Source: Cavia porcellus (Eukaryota; Chordata; Mammalia; Rodentia; Caviidae). Taken from it: a stretch of 64,000 nucleotides of DNA. Positions 35,301 to 44,570 of the stretch are shown here, in pieces. Below the pieces are notes generated by a model. The model ran no database searches and was not told the DNA's origin. It worked only from the letters and a program-made list of their open reading frames with translations. Position 1 is the first letter of the stretch; every line of letters starts with the position of its first letter. The stretch is from positions 4,660,501 to 4,724,500 of the forward strand of contig NW_026947488.1 of NCBI RefSeq assembly GCF_034190915.1, read 5' to 3'. The translations under genes were made by a program, and so were the position numbers.

Positions 35301-37068
35301 CTGCTTGGCACAGGCACTCTGCGTGCCTGGCCCGCTGCTCCTGCGTTCTATGTCCTCAGCACCTCTGGGTCTGCGCCCAGGCTCCTGGTCATCGGTGGCT
35401 TCTGCAGTCCCCTTGTGCTGGGTTTGCAGGGTAGTGCAGGCTGCACAGAGGTGATCGTCCCTGTTCTTCTCCAAGGGCTGCCCTCGAGCCTCAGAAACAC
35501 CCACGCAGTCACCCAGGAACCACTCCTCACAGCGGTCACAGAAGATTACCACCCTGAGAGGACAAAGCGGTGTCTCAGGACGGGGAGGGAATGGCGACAA
35601 TCACTGCCCAACAGGCTGGGAGGCCAAACCGGCCCAAGCACAGGTCAGTGACGTGTGCGTCCTTCCCCTCCCTTTCAGTCACATGCAACCAGCCTGCTCC
35701 GTCATTTTCTCCACCGGAAATTTTTCACAGTGAATTCGTGGCTTGTGTGTGTGCCTGCACACAGCAGCAACACTGCACCATCCCCAACAGGTCCACAGGG
35801 CACCCGAGCCTCCCGGGCACCTGTGCCAGCACAGGCCACATGGGCACCATTGGGTCTTCACTCTGCAGGGTCTGGGCTGCCCAGCCCCTGCCCTGGGTAT
35901 CTGGAACGGCAGATGCGCCCACACCACCGATGCAACAGCCCTGGATGCAGGTAGCTCTAGGATGGAGCAATGAGCTCTGCCCGCCGTCTGCTGCTCAACA
36001 CTGGAACTAAGCAAAAAGTGTTGCTGGTGGCAGCAGCGTGGAGGGCTGGTGGCAGGCAGTCATCTGCACTTCAGCTTCTGTCTCTCCCCCAGGGACTGTG
36101 CAGCTTTTTCCAGTCTAACTGTGTACCAATCCCACCCGCTGGAGAAGGTATGGAGTACTCTGCCTGGTAGGACCCTGACTTTTTCTGAAAGCCAGCAGGA
36201 AGCTCCCCGCCCATCATTCTGACCCACCTGTTGCTGAGAGGCTGGCAGCAGACACAGGACATGGCGTTGGGGTCACAGCCCTCGCCCTCAGGCTGAGGTC
36301 TGCCCAGGTGCCTGGGGTCTTTGTCTTCAGGTCCCCGTTTCATTGCTGCCTCCAATGCATGCGCTCTGTCATCTGTTGCTGCCTGGCTCACAGCCCTCTG
36401 GGCAGCCTCGGTGTCAGTGTCCAGCTTGCGGGGCAGCGCACTGTGGCCGGCACTGCCTGCCTCGGCCTCTGCAGTGTAGCTGGGGTGCCCCTCCCTCAGC
36501 GGCTTCCTCAGGCGACTGTGGACACCCTGCAGCCGCCCCCCTGCTGCTTCTGGCTCTGGCTTTCCAGGAAGGTGATCCTGAAGTGCTTCCAAAGTGAAGC
36601 CATCACGGACTTCACTGTCCGCACTGTCAGAGGTGCTGCATGGCTCAGCCCATCCTCTGGCCTTCTTAGAAGGGGCGGGGCGTTCCTTCACACAGCGGGA
36701 GCTGGGCACTGGTCCCCTCCTCATCCGGGGGCTGCTCTCAATGTACCCTCCCAAGGCGCTTTGCACAGGGGTCTCCAGACAGGATGCTGGCTCTGTGGAC
36801 TCTTCAAGGGACACAACCACATCCTTTCCTGGTGGCCACACTGTGCTCAGGAACTCCCTGGCCAGCTCCCTGCGCCCTGGCCTCCTGCTGTGGCGCGGGG
36901 AGGGGCTGCACAGCCTCTGCCTGGCAGAGTTCCCCTCCTTGTCCCCAGCGCCCTTCCGCTGTGGGGCCAAGATTCTCCGGCTCCCCCAGGTCTTCCTGAA
37001 TTCTTTCCTCAGGGGCTTGCTGGCCTCAGATGTGTCCTCACTGCTCTGGTCCCCCGCATCATCCATGC
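20184..37068 (-). CDS. DIDO1-like: DIDO1-like paralog, 11 exons, intact 1,078-codon frame (3' end not found)
   Basis: Spliced minus-strand gene with coding start at 37,066. Exons: 37068-36228, 35553-35232, 33423-33211, 32179-31969, 25996-25588, 25468-25309, 23237-23102, 22879-22378, 21988-21832, 21270-21181, 20379-20184. All introns begin GT and end AG, all phases match, and no stop or frameshift occurs. Order of domains: acidic/basic N-terminus, PHD finger (about 265-320), Cys-rich zinc module (397-421) with a basic stretch after it, TFIIS-like domain (about 648-718, C-terminal half absent), and SPOC domain (about 950-1,070). DIDO proteins read H3K4me3 and bind RNA polymerase II in the nucleus. 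This copy has diverged heavily from the conserved mammalian protein (PHD His lost), so it is a paralog rather than the DIDO1 ortholog. The architecture resembles the middle-length DIDO2 isoform. Whether it is expressed is not visible. Confidence 0.8.
21181..21270 (-). CDS. DIDO1-like: DIDO1-like exon 10: SPOC domain (984-1013)
   Basis: 90-bp symmetric exon. Acceptor 'cttcctgtttag', donor CCAAG|GTATCT. Encodes DLPDTIHIGGRIVPETVW, then NYVGKLQSSVSK. This is the best-conserved exon, with few changes against DIDO1. Confidence 0.84.
21832..21988 (-). CDS. DIDO1-like: DIDO1-like exon 9: start of SPOC domain (931-983)
   Basis: Acceptor 'gtggttttatttag', donor GTGAG|GTGAGA. Encodes SESRSPRIGDRTLPSF, then the first SPOC strand and helix, SIWKGLIHMESIGKFVTKA. 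SPOC domains bind phosphorylated Ser motifs, such as those on the polymerase II CTD, by family knowledge. Confidence 0.82.
22378..22879 (-). CDS. DIDO1-like: DIDO1-like exon 8: Pro/Ser-rich linker (764-931)
   Basis: Acceptor 'gtttttgctttcttcag', donor GTCAG|GTGGGT. Encodes QVPSEDEPGPKKQK, KQEDLKS, GPPGDRG, GVVTAVTVSNRDPRTA, SVTLPKSILVKP and HLSVPPSP, each matching a DIDO1 block in order. 166 complete codons without interruption. Confidence 0.82.
23102..23237 (-). CDS. DIDO1-like: DIDO1-like exon 7: linker with KICTG block (719-764)
   Basis: Acceptor 'cccctttttctttgag', donor TACAG|GTGAGC. Blocks EQQRSV, SAAPLLG, TSQHPAHL and NYKICTG match DIDO1, where the last reads with a Cys in place of Tyr. 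The DIDO1 exon(s) that should precede it (second half of the TFIIS domain and a Ser/Asp-rich linker) were not found between 23,240 and 25,300. Confidence 0.75.
23562..23692 (-). mobile_element. B1-like SINE in a DIDO1-like intron
   Basis: The plus strand shows the inverted 7SL-derived body 'gagacagggtttcactatg' through 'ctggggttacagatgtg', preceded by a T-rich stretch that is the reverse of its A tail. It lies between exons 6 and 7. Confidence 0.75.
24562..24642 (+). mobile_element. hAT-type MITE, copy 2
   Basis: 81 bp with terminal inverted repeats 'cagcggtggcgaacct' and 'agttcgccatcacta'. Flanked by GCATAGGA (24,554-24,561) and GCGTAGCA (24,643-24,650), an 8-bp target duplication with two mismatches, the length expected for hAT transposons. 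Lies in the exon 6-7 intron. Confidence 0.75.
25309..25468 (-). CDS. DIDO1-like: DIDO1-like exon 6: TFIIS-like domain, continued (665-718)
   Basis: Acceptor 'cccactcccttcag'. The codons align without gaps to DIDO1: VCDSGDLIVTESEGGKAAL, HLEKEMLNVF, YRSEHRSVVLHL. Donor CCAG|GTGTGT. It ends on a codon boundary, so skipping to exon 7 keeps frame. Confidence 0.82.
25588..25996 (-). CDS. DIDO1-like: DIDO1-like exon 5: linker and start of TFIIS-like domain (529-665)
   Basis: Acceptor 'tgtgttctgctccgcag'. Conserved blocks are AKPTIKKSPSGF, GPIPKRPLLS, and QICQSTRRCLQKRLRER, the last being the first helix of the TFIIS central domain. Donor AAAG|GTGGGC splits the same Arg codon as in DIDO1. The plus-strand frame 25,540-26,163 is antisense shadow. 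About 6 kb of intron separates it from exon 4. Confidence 0.82.
27592..27662 (-). mobile_element. ID-type SINE, inverted, in intron
   Basis: The reverse strand reads 'ggggctgggggttatggctcagtgggaggc' in pieces and ends in a B-box-like 'gtcctt-ggtttagtcccc'. It is a tRNA-Ala-derived ID element, diverged. Confidence 0.65.
31004..31083 (-). mobile_element. hAT-type MITE, copy 3
   Basis: 80 bp, inverted relative to copies 1, 2 and 4: 'cagtcgtggtgaacct...' to '...ggctgtcgtcacag'. It shares the interior 'ttttagagctctcagtg'. Flanks CACGGGAG and CCCTAGAG agree at 5 of 8 positions. Confidence 0.65.
31969..32179 (-). CDS. DIDO1-like: DIDO1-like exon 4: Lys/Ser/Pro linker (459-529)
   Basis: Acceptor 'tgattatccag'. 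The exon opens AGVTTSSVHKRPPPDE and continues with MGKEAANKSSMPSRASN and KTAAPSP, each with a DIDO1 counterpart in the same order. Donor AAAT|GTAGGT. Joining to exon 5 restores Ser529 and the frame, which supports this unusual donor over nearby alternatives. Confidence 0.78.
33211..33423 (-). CDS. DIDO1-like: DIDO1-like exon 3: Cys-rich zinc module and basic stretch (388-458)
   Basis: Acceptor 'ttggcttctgcag', donor GTGCAG|GTGAGC. The module reads CAGPGC, then YCSNNCILKHA: Cys397, Cys402, Cys413, Cys417 and His421, all as in DIDO1. The basic run LKPKKKSKMKP (about 435-447) is a likely nuclear localisation signal. No gaps against DIDO1 within the finger. Confidence 0.82.
34810..34985 (+). mobile_element. 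B1-ID (B4-like) composite SINE, in intron
   Basis: A B1 fragment ('ctctgggaggctgaaacagg' ... 'gaccagcctggtgaaatctgcc') is followed by an ID-like half ('ggggctggggtgggctcgg' ... 'agtctgagtcctgc'). It lies between DIDO1-like exons 2 and 3. Confidence 0.5.
35232..35553 (-). CDS. DIDO1-like: DIDO1-like exon 2: rest of PHD finger (residues 280-387)
   Basis: Acceptor 'tttgtcctctcag'. The split Arg codon is completed and followed by VVIFCDRCEEWFLGDCVG. Zinc ligands Cys285, Cys288, Cys296, Cys316 and Cys319 are kept. Position 293, the His of C4HC3, is Leu (codon ctg). The Tyr expected just before the first CxC is Ser270, while Trp291 remains. A Ser/Glu-rich linker follows. Donor CCT|GTGAGT at 35,232. 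Confidence 0.82.
36228..37068 (-). CDS. DIDO1-like: DIDO1-like exon 1 of the coding part (residues 1-280)
   Basis: The acceptor 'cctccctcttcag' is followed by GC and the start ATG at 37,066 (MDDAGDQSSEDTSEASKP). DIDO1 also begins with an MDD motif and a KEFRKTWG block, here KEFRKTWGSRR. The exon encodes a charged, low-complexity region and ends inside the PHD finger with the first zinc pair (Cys271, Cys273). The donor is CAG|GTGGGT at 36,228. Upstream in-frame codons reaching 37,126 are intronic and not used. The long plus-strand frame at 36,308-37,072 is antisense shadow. Confidence 0.82.
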
Positions 37069-40000
37069 CTGAAGAGGGAGGCAATCGCACCTTGAGCACA
37101 AACCCCGAGTTCCTCCTCGGGTGCACCCTGATGCCTGGTGCCTGCTTGGGGGAAATAGGAACAGCAGGAAATCAAACGGATCCCTACTGGGAAAGGTGCA
37201 GCTGTACATGAGCTGTAGGCTGCTGACCTCCTTGCCTAAGCAGTGGCTGTGAGGCAACCCTGGGCGAATCTTGAACTTTAAGAATATAGCAAATGCTCAG
37301 TGGAGAACAATCCAGACTCCCAACACCACACAGTGCCCCGCTCACCTGCCTAGGACCTGGTCTGCCCTTGGGAAGAGGGGATGAGGATGCAATTTCCACA
37401 GTGCGGCCAGCTAACACCCAGGGCCACCTGGAGGCCCCGCCCCTCCCATGACAGGGAGCAAGACTGGCCTTGCCCACAAGCACAGGGCGTCCAGCACTGG
37501 GCCACTTCTGTGCCCACTGCAAGAACGGGCCAGGTCCCTTCTAGCTCTGGAAGCTGTGCTCAGGGCCCTATGCACCAGACTACAGGGGGCTGAGAGTGGA
37601 CATAGCCTCAGGCCATCGAGGGATCAGACAGCCCACTGTGGAGCATGGGCTGTGAGGCAGGAAATGGTCTTTAGTCCCCTCTGTGCTTGGACGCAGACAC
37701 TGCTTCAGCCTCAATTCCGGGCCTCTGTTTCACTTTCTTTCTGCAACACTAAAGCGTGTGCGCCAGACTTTTACTCCTGCTTAAAATGACAGAAGTAGAA
37801 GAAAATGGTACATACCTGGATGGGTCCTTTCGACCCTATCCAGCTATCAATCACACATCAATGCTGATTATGTTTCTGATTTTATTCCTCGCTCCATCCT
37901 AGGGGGTGGACTGGCAGGCAATGATACCCTAAAAAGTCAAAATACATAAAACTGAAAATTCAGAGCACTCATTTCTTTCTCCCTGTGGCACTCTATTACT
38001 AGTGATACACGGCGCCTGCGGGTGACCTCTTCACGCAAGCCTGAACCACTCTCAAAGTCAGCCAGAGGCTGCAGAAGCCAGGAATGCATCACAGGATAGA
38101 GGAAGGGGGCCCACCGCTGGAGGGACACTGCCCAGTTAAGGCAGGGGAGAGAGCCCCATCGTGGGCCCAGAACCCGCGTGTGAGGCGTCCAGCACAGGGG
38201 CCCTGAGCTACTCTCTCCCAGTAGGGCTGGTTCAGTTCCACTGCTATGAGGCACTGAGAATGGTTCCTTACAGACACAGAGCACAGAGCCCCAGGACAAC
38301 AGTCACCACTGCCAAGTCACTGCCACCAGAAAGCCTTTCAGGGGAACTCTTCCTGCTCATGGAAACCAACAGTTTGTACCAAATTGTTATTTTTCTAAGG
38401 TGGTGCAGGGGCTCACACCCAGGGAATAGAGCTCACTAAAAACACACTCTGTCACACCCCAGCCCAGAGGGACCAAATCGAGAAGTACCCTGAAGAGGGT
38501 CGAGTGCTGTTCTGCACAGAACACTGAGTTTCTTCCAGAGACACTGTTAGAGGGGCCCCATCAGGCCTTGGGGAGACGGCACTGGGTGCACACAGACAGG
38601 ACCCCAGGAAGCTCACTGACACTGCATCAGGGAATGGCTTCCTATAAGGACAACCCTCTTCTGTAATCCACCCTCATCAGAGAGAGGAAATGTGAGCACT
38701 AATAAATGTGAGCACTAATATTATCACCAGAATGGGGACTTAGAATATACAGCTGTGAGCACTGATAAAGGAATCCACCCTCCTCAAAGGGGGCACACAC
38801 AGTATACAGGCATAAACAAAAAATAAGTAAAATCCACCATCATCAGGGATGAGACTCACTGTACTTAGGGGTGAACACTAAAAAAACACCCAGTGGAAAA
38901 AACATGAATCAGATTAGGAGATGAATCAATGTTCCAGCCATTGCCTTGGGTGATGCTGGTGGCATTTCAAACAACCAGGAAGGCTCCTTGCATCTGGTTC
39001 TTTGCAAAGAATGTGACTCTGAAGGTGGAAACACAGACACTAACTCGTTGCTACTTCTTAATGGGACTGGCTCTTTACCTGTCCCAGCACTGAGTACATG
39101 GACAACACCTCCTCAAATCCTCAGTACAACAGGAACCAGACTGCCAAAGCGGCCTGGTCCCGCCCACAGCGAGGCCTCTGCTCTTCAGTCAGTCACCACT
39201 GGCCAATGAGAGGGCACAGAGCCCCAGACAGTGCAGAGGTCCTCCGGGAGAGCACCTACGGGAAAGAAAATGTGTCACAGCCCTCAGGTAACACCGATGA
39301 AGGAAAACTAAAGGGAGATGCAAACTTCCCAAGTGCTCCACTATGCCAGTGACTGACAGGCACATTCAGGGCGTCTGGAAATTGTGGAAATTGTCCACTT
39401 CTGTCTTTGAAGGCCTCCGGCCAGTAGGAGACATGCCAGGTACATTCAAGAGGGGACCAGGTCAGCCCAGGGCCTAGAAAGTAGCCCCCACAAACCTCAA
39501 GGGTCAGGAATTGGGCAGCAGCCTCTGCCCCAGTAGAGCCTGCTCATGAGGGGACCCAACTCAGGAAAACTCAACTCGGGCATGAGACAAGGGCCCAAAA
39601 TAGAAAGCACATGGACAAAATGATGTCCACAATTATTGTAAACCTCTTAACACTGTGGCTACAGCATCACTTAGTGGACACCCTATCAGGAGTTTTAAAA
39701 GCCAGTGTTTATGGTGACTAAATCTCCCTGGGGTGGCGGGAGGGGCGGGGTGGGGCTTCTCTGTGGAAGGAAGGACACTGCTCCTCCCAGATGCCTTAGG
39801 ACAGCCTGGGTCTAAACACTCCCTGGGGATGCCGCTGGAGCCACATTCAGGGGATTTATCTCTCCACCACTTAGGCCCCACAGCCTCTCTCCTGAGCACA
39901 GCCCACCTCTTACCTCTCCCTCTGTCTGGCTCCAACTGGCCTGCCCTACCTGGGGCTCCCTAGTGACCTCAGACAATGGACAAACATTCCACCTCCCTTT

Positions 40001-40300
40001 AAAGGGACAGCGACCACCCAGGCTTCACCCAGGCCTGAGCCAGACCTTGGGCTGACCCAGACATGCCTCTGACAGCCACAGGAGCCCATCACAATCTCAT
40101 CAGGACCTACATGTGGTCATGGTCAGAGTTCCCCCTCCCCTTCCCCACTTCAAGGATTCAGAAAGGAGCCTGCAGTGAGATGAAAATGAGCAGACCACAT
40201 ACCAGGATCCCTGAGCTTCAGAGAAGGAAATTCAAAGTTAGAAATCCTTAGCCAGGAGTTCCTACAGCAGAAAATCACAGAGATGTCAGATAAGCCACCT
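37069..40300. other. Upstream intron sequence without recognised genes
   Basis: No exon or named repeat recognised. It is G+C-moderate up to about 40.1 kb. The minus-strand ORF 39,633-39,935 and others are unsupported. A degenerate tandem repeat is listed separately. Confidence 0.5.
38664..38885. repeat. Degenerate tandem repeat
   Basis: Three decayed units beginning 'aatccaccctcatcag' (about 38,666, 38,770, 38,830), each followed by a 'gtgagcactaa' or 'gtgaacactaa' block. The spacing is irregular (about 60-105 bp). Confidence 0.45.
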
Positions 40301-41266
40301 AATGATGTATCTCAAGTGAAAAACAGAATGAACTAAAACCAAAGCCAACTCCAAGAAAGAAATGCGCATCAGAACTGAAATGAGTAAGACAGGGTCCCAG
40401 AGCAGAATAAAGGGTCAACAACCCAGAACGCTGCCTTTTAGAAAATACTGAAAATCTCTTATCCAAAAATCTTGAAAAAGGGAAAATGCCTAAATCGATA
40501 CAATTAAAAAGAAAAAGAGAGATGTGAAGAGACCACAGTGAAAGACTGATGATAATTAGTGCCTATTTTTCAAACCTGTATTTTAATAAAGTAGAGCACA
40601 TACAAAAAAAGATTAGTATCTAGGCACTTATGAGTTACCAAAATACAACAAAAATCCTAAGTAGATTTTTAAAAAAAATCACTGCGACTGAAGCGGTAAC
40701 ATAAGGTTATCGCAAAATAAAACCTCGGTACACAGGAATTTATGTGTAATAGTGATGAAACAGTGAAATAAGAACTATTAACAATGCTCTTCAAATGATT
40801 TCATGACATGGTAAAGGAAGGATATTTCTCAAATCAATTCTATGAGGCCAATAACACCCTGACAGGAAAAAAAGACAGGACGTAGGAAAAAAGAAAACTA
40901 TTCACTAGTATTTTCATGAACATAACTGTAAAAATTCTTGATGAAATACTTGCAAACTGATTTCAATAACATACAAAGACAGATCACACACTATGACCAA
41001 GATGTTTCCAATCCATTGTTGCAAAAGGGTCCAGTTTACACCAATTAATAAATGTTACACACAACATAATAGAATCAAGGATAATATCACACAATTTTCT
41101 GCATTTGCCCAGTAAAAATCTACAAGTTTTACATAACTTCACAATAAAAGCCCCAAAGAAATTTGTACTGAAGGATCATACCACATGTAATAATTACCAC
41201 ATAAAACCCATGGCCACCATCATACTGGATGGGAAAAACACTAAAGCATTGTCTCTAAGATCAGTC
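40300..41266 (+). mobile_element. Decayed L1 ORF2 fragment, left of ERV-A
   Basis: L1 ORF2 sequence from the region between endonuclease and RT, through 'caattctatgaggccaataacaccctg' in pieces, to 'catcatactggatggg'. It is full of stops. It breaks off at about 41,266, where ERV-A LTR sequence begins. A homologous L1 stretch, roughly three quarters identical by eye, reappears right after the other LTR at 49,246. Confidence 0.7.
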
Positions 41267-41835
41267 AGTCAGGTAGGGCTGGGTCCTCAATGAAGAATCA
41301 GGGCAAAAAGTGAAAATGCATCACAACTGTGGCCAGAGACACAGCAGCTGAAAAATAACACAAAAAAGGACAGGCCTATATATATATATACTTCCCAAGG
41401 GAGAAAGGCTAGCACCTGTCCAATAAAATTAAATAGGCGTCAGCATCCTCAAGGACACCAAGACCCCCAGATCCATCAACTACTGAGTTCTCTGTTCTTT
41501 CCATGCCTGCTCGCTAGCTGACTTTACTTCCCTACCGGCTCAGCGCTACCTAAGCGCACATCCTCGTAACCTCGGTGTTTGACCACAACTATACCCCACA
41601 CTGTTCCCACATGGCTGTGCTCTCTAAAACTCCCCCTGAGAAGTGGTGTCTTTGGGCAATCCACTTTCCAGGTGCCCCCTCCTGTCCCTCCAGCAGGAGC
41701 TTTCTATCTCTCAAAAAATATTTTGTATTCCTAACATCCATTTTTCCTAGAATTCATTCTTCAGTTTTAGAGAACATGAAGTCAGCGTATCAGACATCTA
41801 ACAGATTAGAGTTGTAATATTTCCTTTGTATTAAT
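41267..41835 (+). repeat. ERV-A 5' LTR, truncated at its 5' end
   Basis: Matches 48,655-49,216: 'actgtggccagagacac', 'gagaagtgg-gtc-ttgggcaa', 'tgtccctccagcaggagctt', 'tcagacatctaacag'. A primer-site-like TGGAGGTTCTGATATCAT begins at 41,839. The equivalent of the first bases of the other LTR (TGTTATAG...) is missing. Confidence 0.75.
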
Positions 41836-44320
41836 GTTTGGAGGTTCTGATATCATTATCCCTGTATCATTTTCAAAGTTTTCCATTCAGGTAAGTGGAT
41901 GGAGCTAAGAATTTGCTTTTGTTGCATAGATTATGGATTGCAAGTTGCTTAGGTAATCAAAATCCTCACTCTTGTTTGTTGCTTATTTCTTAAATTTTAA
42001 GCATTTTGTCAACTGCTTGCCTCTTGCCTTTTGTTAAAATGATGGTAAATCTGAGAACATGAAAAGATCATGGAAATGTCATGATCTTTCATGAGACATT
42101 TTACTTTGGTTGGCACAATCTTACAGTCCTGCTTTATATGCAGTACATTTACACTGGCTTGACTTGTTTTGAAGGCTGAGGTTTTCTCAGAAAAAAATAA
42201 CATTAACGCACCATCTCGTGGGCTTTGATACTAACTACAGAGTAAATTTAGAAAACGCTGTAAAATGGGTCTTTTTATGAATTCTAAATTTATATTTTTT
42301 GAAAATACACATGCCTATTAATATTATCACAGGCCCCTTCCATCAGTTAAAAGACAGTATGTCAAGGGACACTTCTTAGACCTGGGGCACAGGTCTCACT
42401 GAGATATTCTGGCCTAATCCTTCTCTACACACCACAGAAAATGTTGAGCCTGATTTGCCTCAGTTTCCTTTCTGCCCTGACCTCCCGCTGGTGAGGAAGC
42501 AATTGGGGCTCCTTTCCAGGCTGAGAGTGAAGACTTGTGAGCAAGCTGTCTCGATGGCTCGTCGTAAGCATGAGAAGAAAGACTTCCTTTTCATCTTTTC
42601 TGCCACCTCTACTGTCCTCTTAGAGCCAGTAGAGAAGGAAAGAGTAGACCACTCCCACCCTCTCAAGTTAAGAACCTTTACATTGAGCCTATAGAAAAAT
42701 GAACATTTGTGAACACCAAAGACAGGGAAGTCAGGCTCTTTCTTCAGTCCCTTAGAGGACACTGACAGCTAGGTTTCTTCCTAGAGACACATCTCTGGTT
42801 TTGTGGACCATGAAAACTGAGAGGACACTGAGGAAAGGCGATGCTGGCAGATACCCAAAAGTTCCTCAGTGGAAGCTGAGTCCTGACATCCTGACTGGGT
42901 AACCAGCAGATAAATCTCCAGGTACCTATCACCCGACCTGAACTCCTCAGGCAGGTGAGAGGGAACCTTCAATGATCTTCTGGTATCCTCTGTCCCAGAG
43001 TGACCAGAGACAACACTATTACAGCCTTTCCTAAAGCCTCCATTGAAGAGTTGAGCTACAGGTTTGGACTGTTCTCTCTTTGCTAATAAGGTAGACCCCG
43101 ATGGGGCAGGCAAAGTAAGTAACTCTCTAAGTACCCTAACAAATCCCTGTTAGGACAAAGGTCTAAGTTAAATTCTCCTGAGTCTTTCTCCAACTCACTG
43201 AAATTAACTTTAAAATTCCTTGATTAGAGATCACTCTTCACTCCAGGTGGTTAAACTGAGGCAGCTGGCAACAACTGTTTGCCTTTTACAGAAGAGAACA
43301 ACTATAAGGAAACAATTTACACTTGTGCCTTACATACGCTAAGAGAAAACAAGAGATTTTTAGTCAGCCTTTCTCTTTTTCTCATGTGCATGTAAAAACT
43401 GATGAATGAGCCCTTGCTGACTTGTAAATTGGGGTTGCTAGGTGACTAGTATGTGTTTAACCTGTGAGCTTCCGAGACAGAAATTCTAGATCAGACTTTA
43501 AACAGCCGTAGTCTTGTCTTGCTGCTCAGAAAGGTGGCCTAGGTGATCAGATAGATAACTCAAATGTCTTAAGAGGCTTTCTCAGCCTCGGGTCCAGCGT
43601 GGAATTCCTTGAACCACTCGTGTCTAGAAGCGATCTCTTCCACAGGAGGAGAAGTGCTCCAACTGTTTCTAACTTGCTCCTGGTATTTTCTCATTCTTCA
43701 AGAATCAGAAAGCAGTGGTTTAGGTCTCTTGATTATTGGTCTTGCTAGAAGGGTTCTTTCTTTAAACATGACTGTTACAGCTGAAATCAACTGTAACTTA
43801 GGCTGGAGTTAAAATCTGAGTTCCCAGGAAGACAGAGTCACATGCTGGTAAAAGGGCAGATAGTCTGTGGCTGGGTTTATCTCCTGGACCTCTCCAGATG
43901 GCAGCCACTTGCCCTGGAGCTGAGTCAACTCAGGGGCTGCCCTGAGAACACAAAACTCAAGTGGAAATCAAGGGATGCCCATTTTTCCTTGCATTTCAAA
44001 ATGGGACACACAATGTCAAAGTCTCTTACTCCTTTAGAATGTATTAAGCACTGGAAGGTGTTTAATGCTCACATATTTAAAAAAGAGCACCTGCTCATGG
44101 CCTGCCTACTCTTCTAGAAACAAAATGGAATGTACAGCAAAATATTAATTATGATAGTATTTTACAGCTAGAACAATACTGGAAGAAAGAAGAAAAATGA
44201 TCAAAACTTCGCTGTACTCAGACTTTCTTTGCATGAAAAATAATTCTTTCTTGTGTAGGGAGTAAATGACAAATTCAACTATACCCGTGATCCTGTTCTT
44301 TTCTTTCAGTGACTTAAAAT
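41836..44320 (+). other. ERV-A leader and 5' internal region, unrecognised
   Basis: No clear retroviral motif. Open stretches (42,455-42,694 and others) are short. A gag matrix region is expected here by position but cannot be confirmed. Confidence 0.3.
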
Positions 44321-44324
44321 AGAT

Positions 44325-44570
44325 CAAGAAAGATCTAAAAAAGAGTTTTCAGATGACCCTGATAAATACATTCATGACTTTAGAAGTCTACTCAGATATT
44401 TGAACTAGAATGGAAGGATACAATGTTACATTTAAATCAAGCATTGGCTTCTAAAGAGAGAGAATGGGTACAGACTTTAATCCGAGAATTTCTCAAGTGT
44501 ATTAGATATCCAGTGATATGTATTTTCAGAGTGAGTTTAAACAGATCCTAGCTAGCACTGCAGTAAAGAG
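44325..44570 (+). pseudogene. ERV-A gag capsid trace
   Basis: One frame reads 'EFSDDPDKYIHDFRSLL' and, after a stop and shift, 'REWVQTLIREF'. The DP-KYI-DFR pattern is the start of the gammaretroviral capsid helices. Heavily decayed. Confidence 0.5.

Noticed and set aside
20184..37068. Processed (retro)pseudogene of DIDO1
   Set aside because: Introns are present at every junction, so it is a DNA-level duplicate.
20184..37068. The true DIDO1 ortholog
   Set aside because: The PHD His and many conserved residues are changed, a TFIIS exon block and the last exon are missing. An ortholog should be near-identical in these domains. An unusual species or assembly error is not fully excluded.
36308..37072. 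254-codon plus-strand ORF
   Set aside because: Exactly antisense to DIDO1-like exon 1, whose homology, start and splice sites decide the strand.
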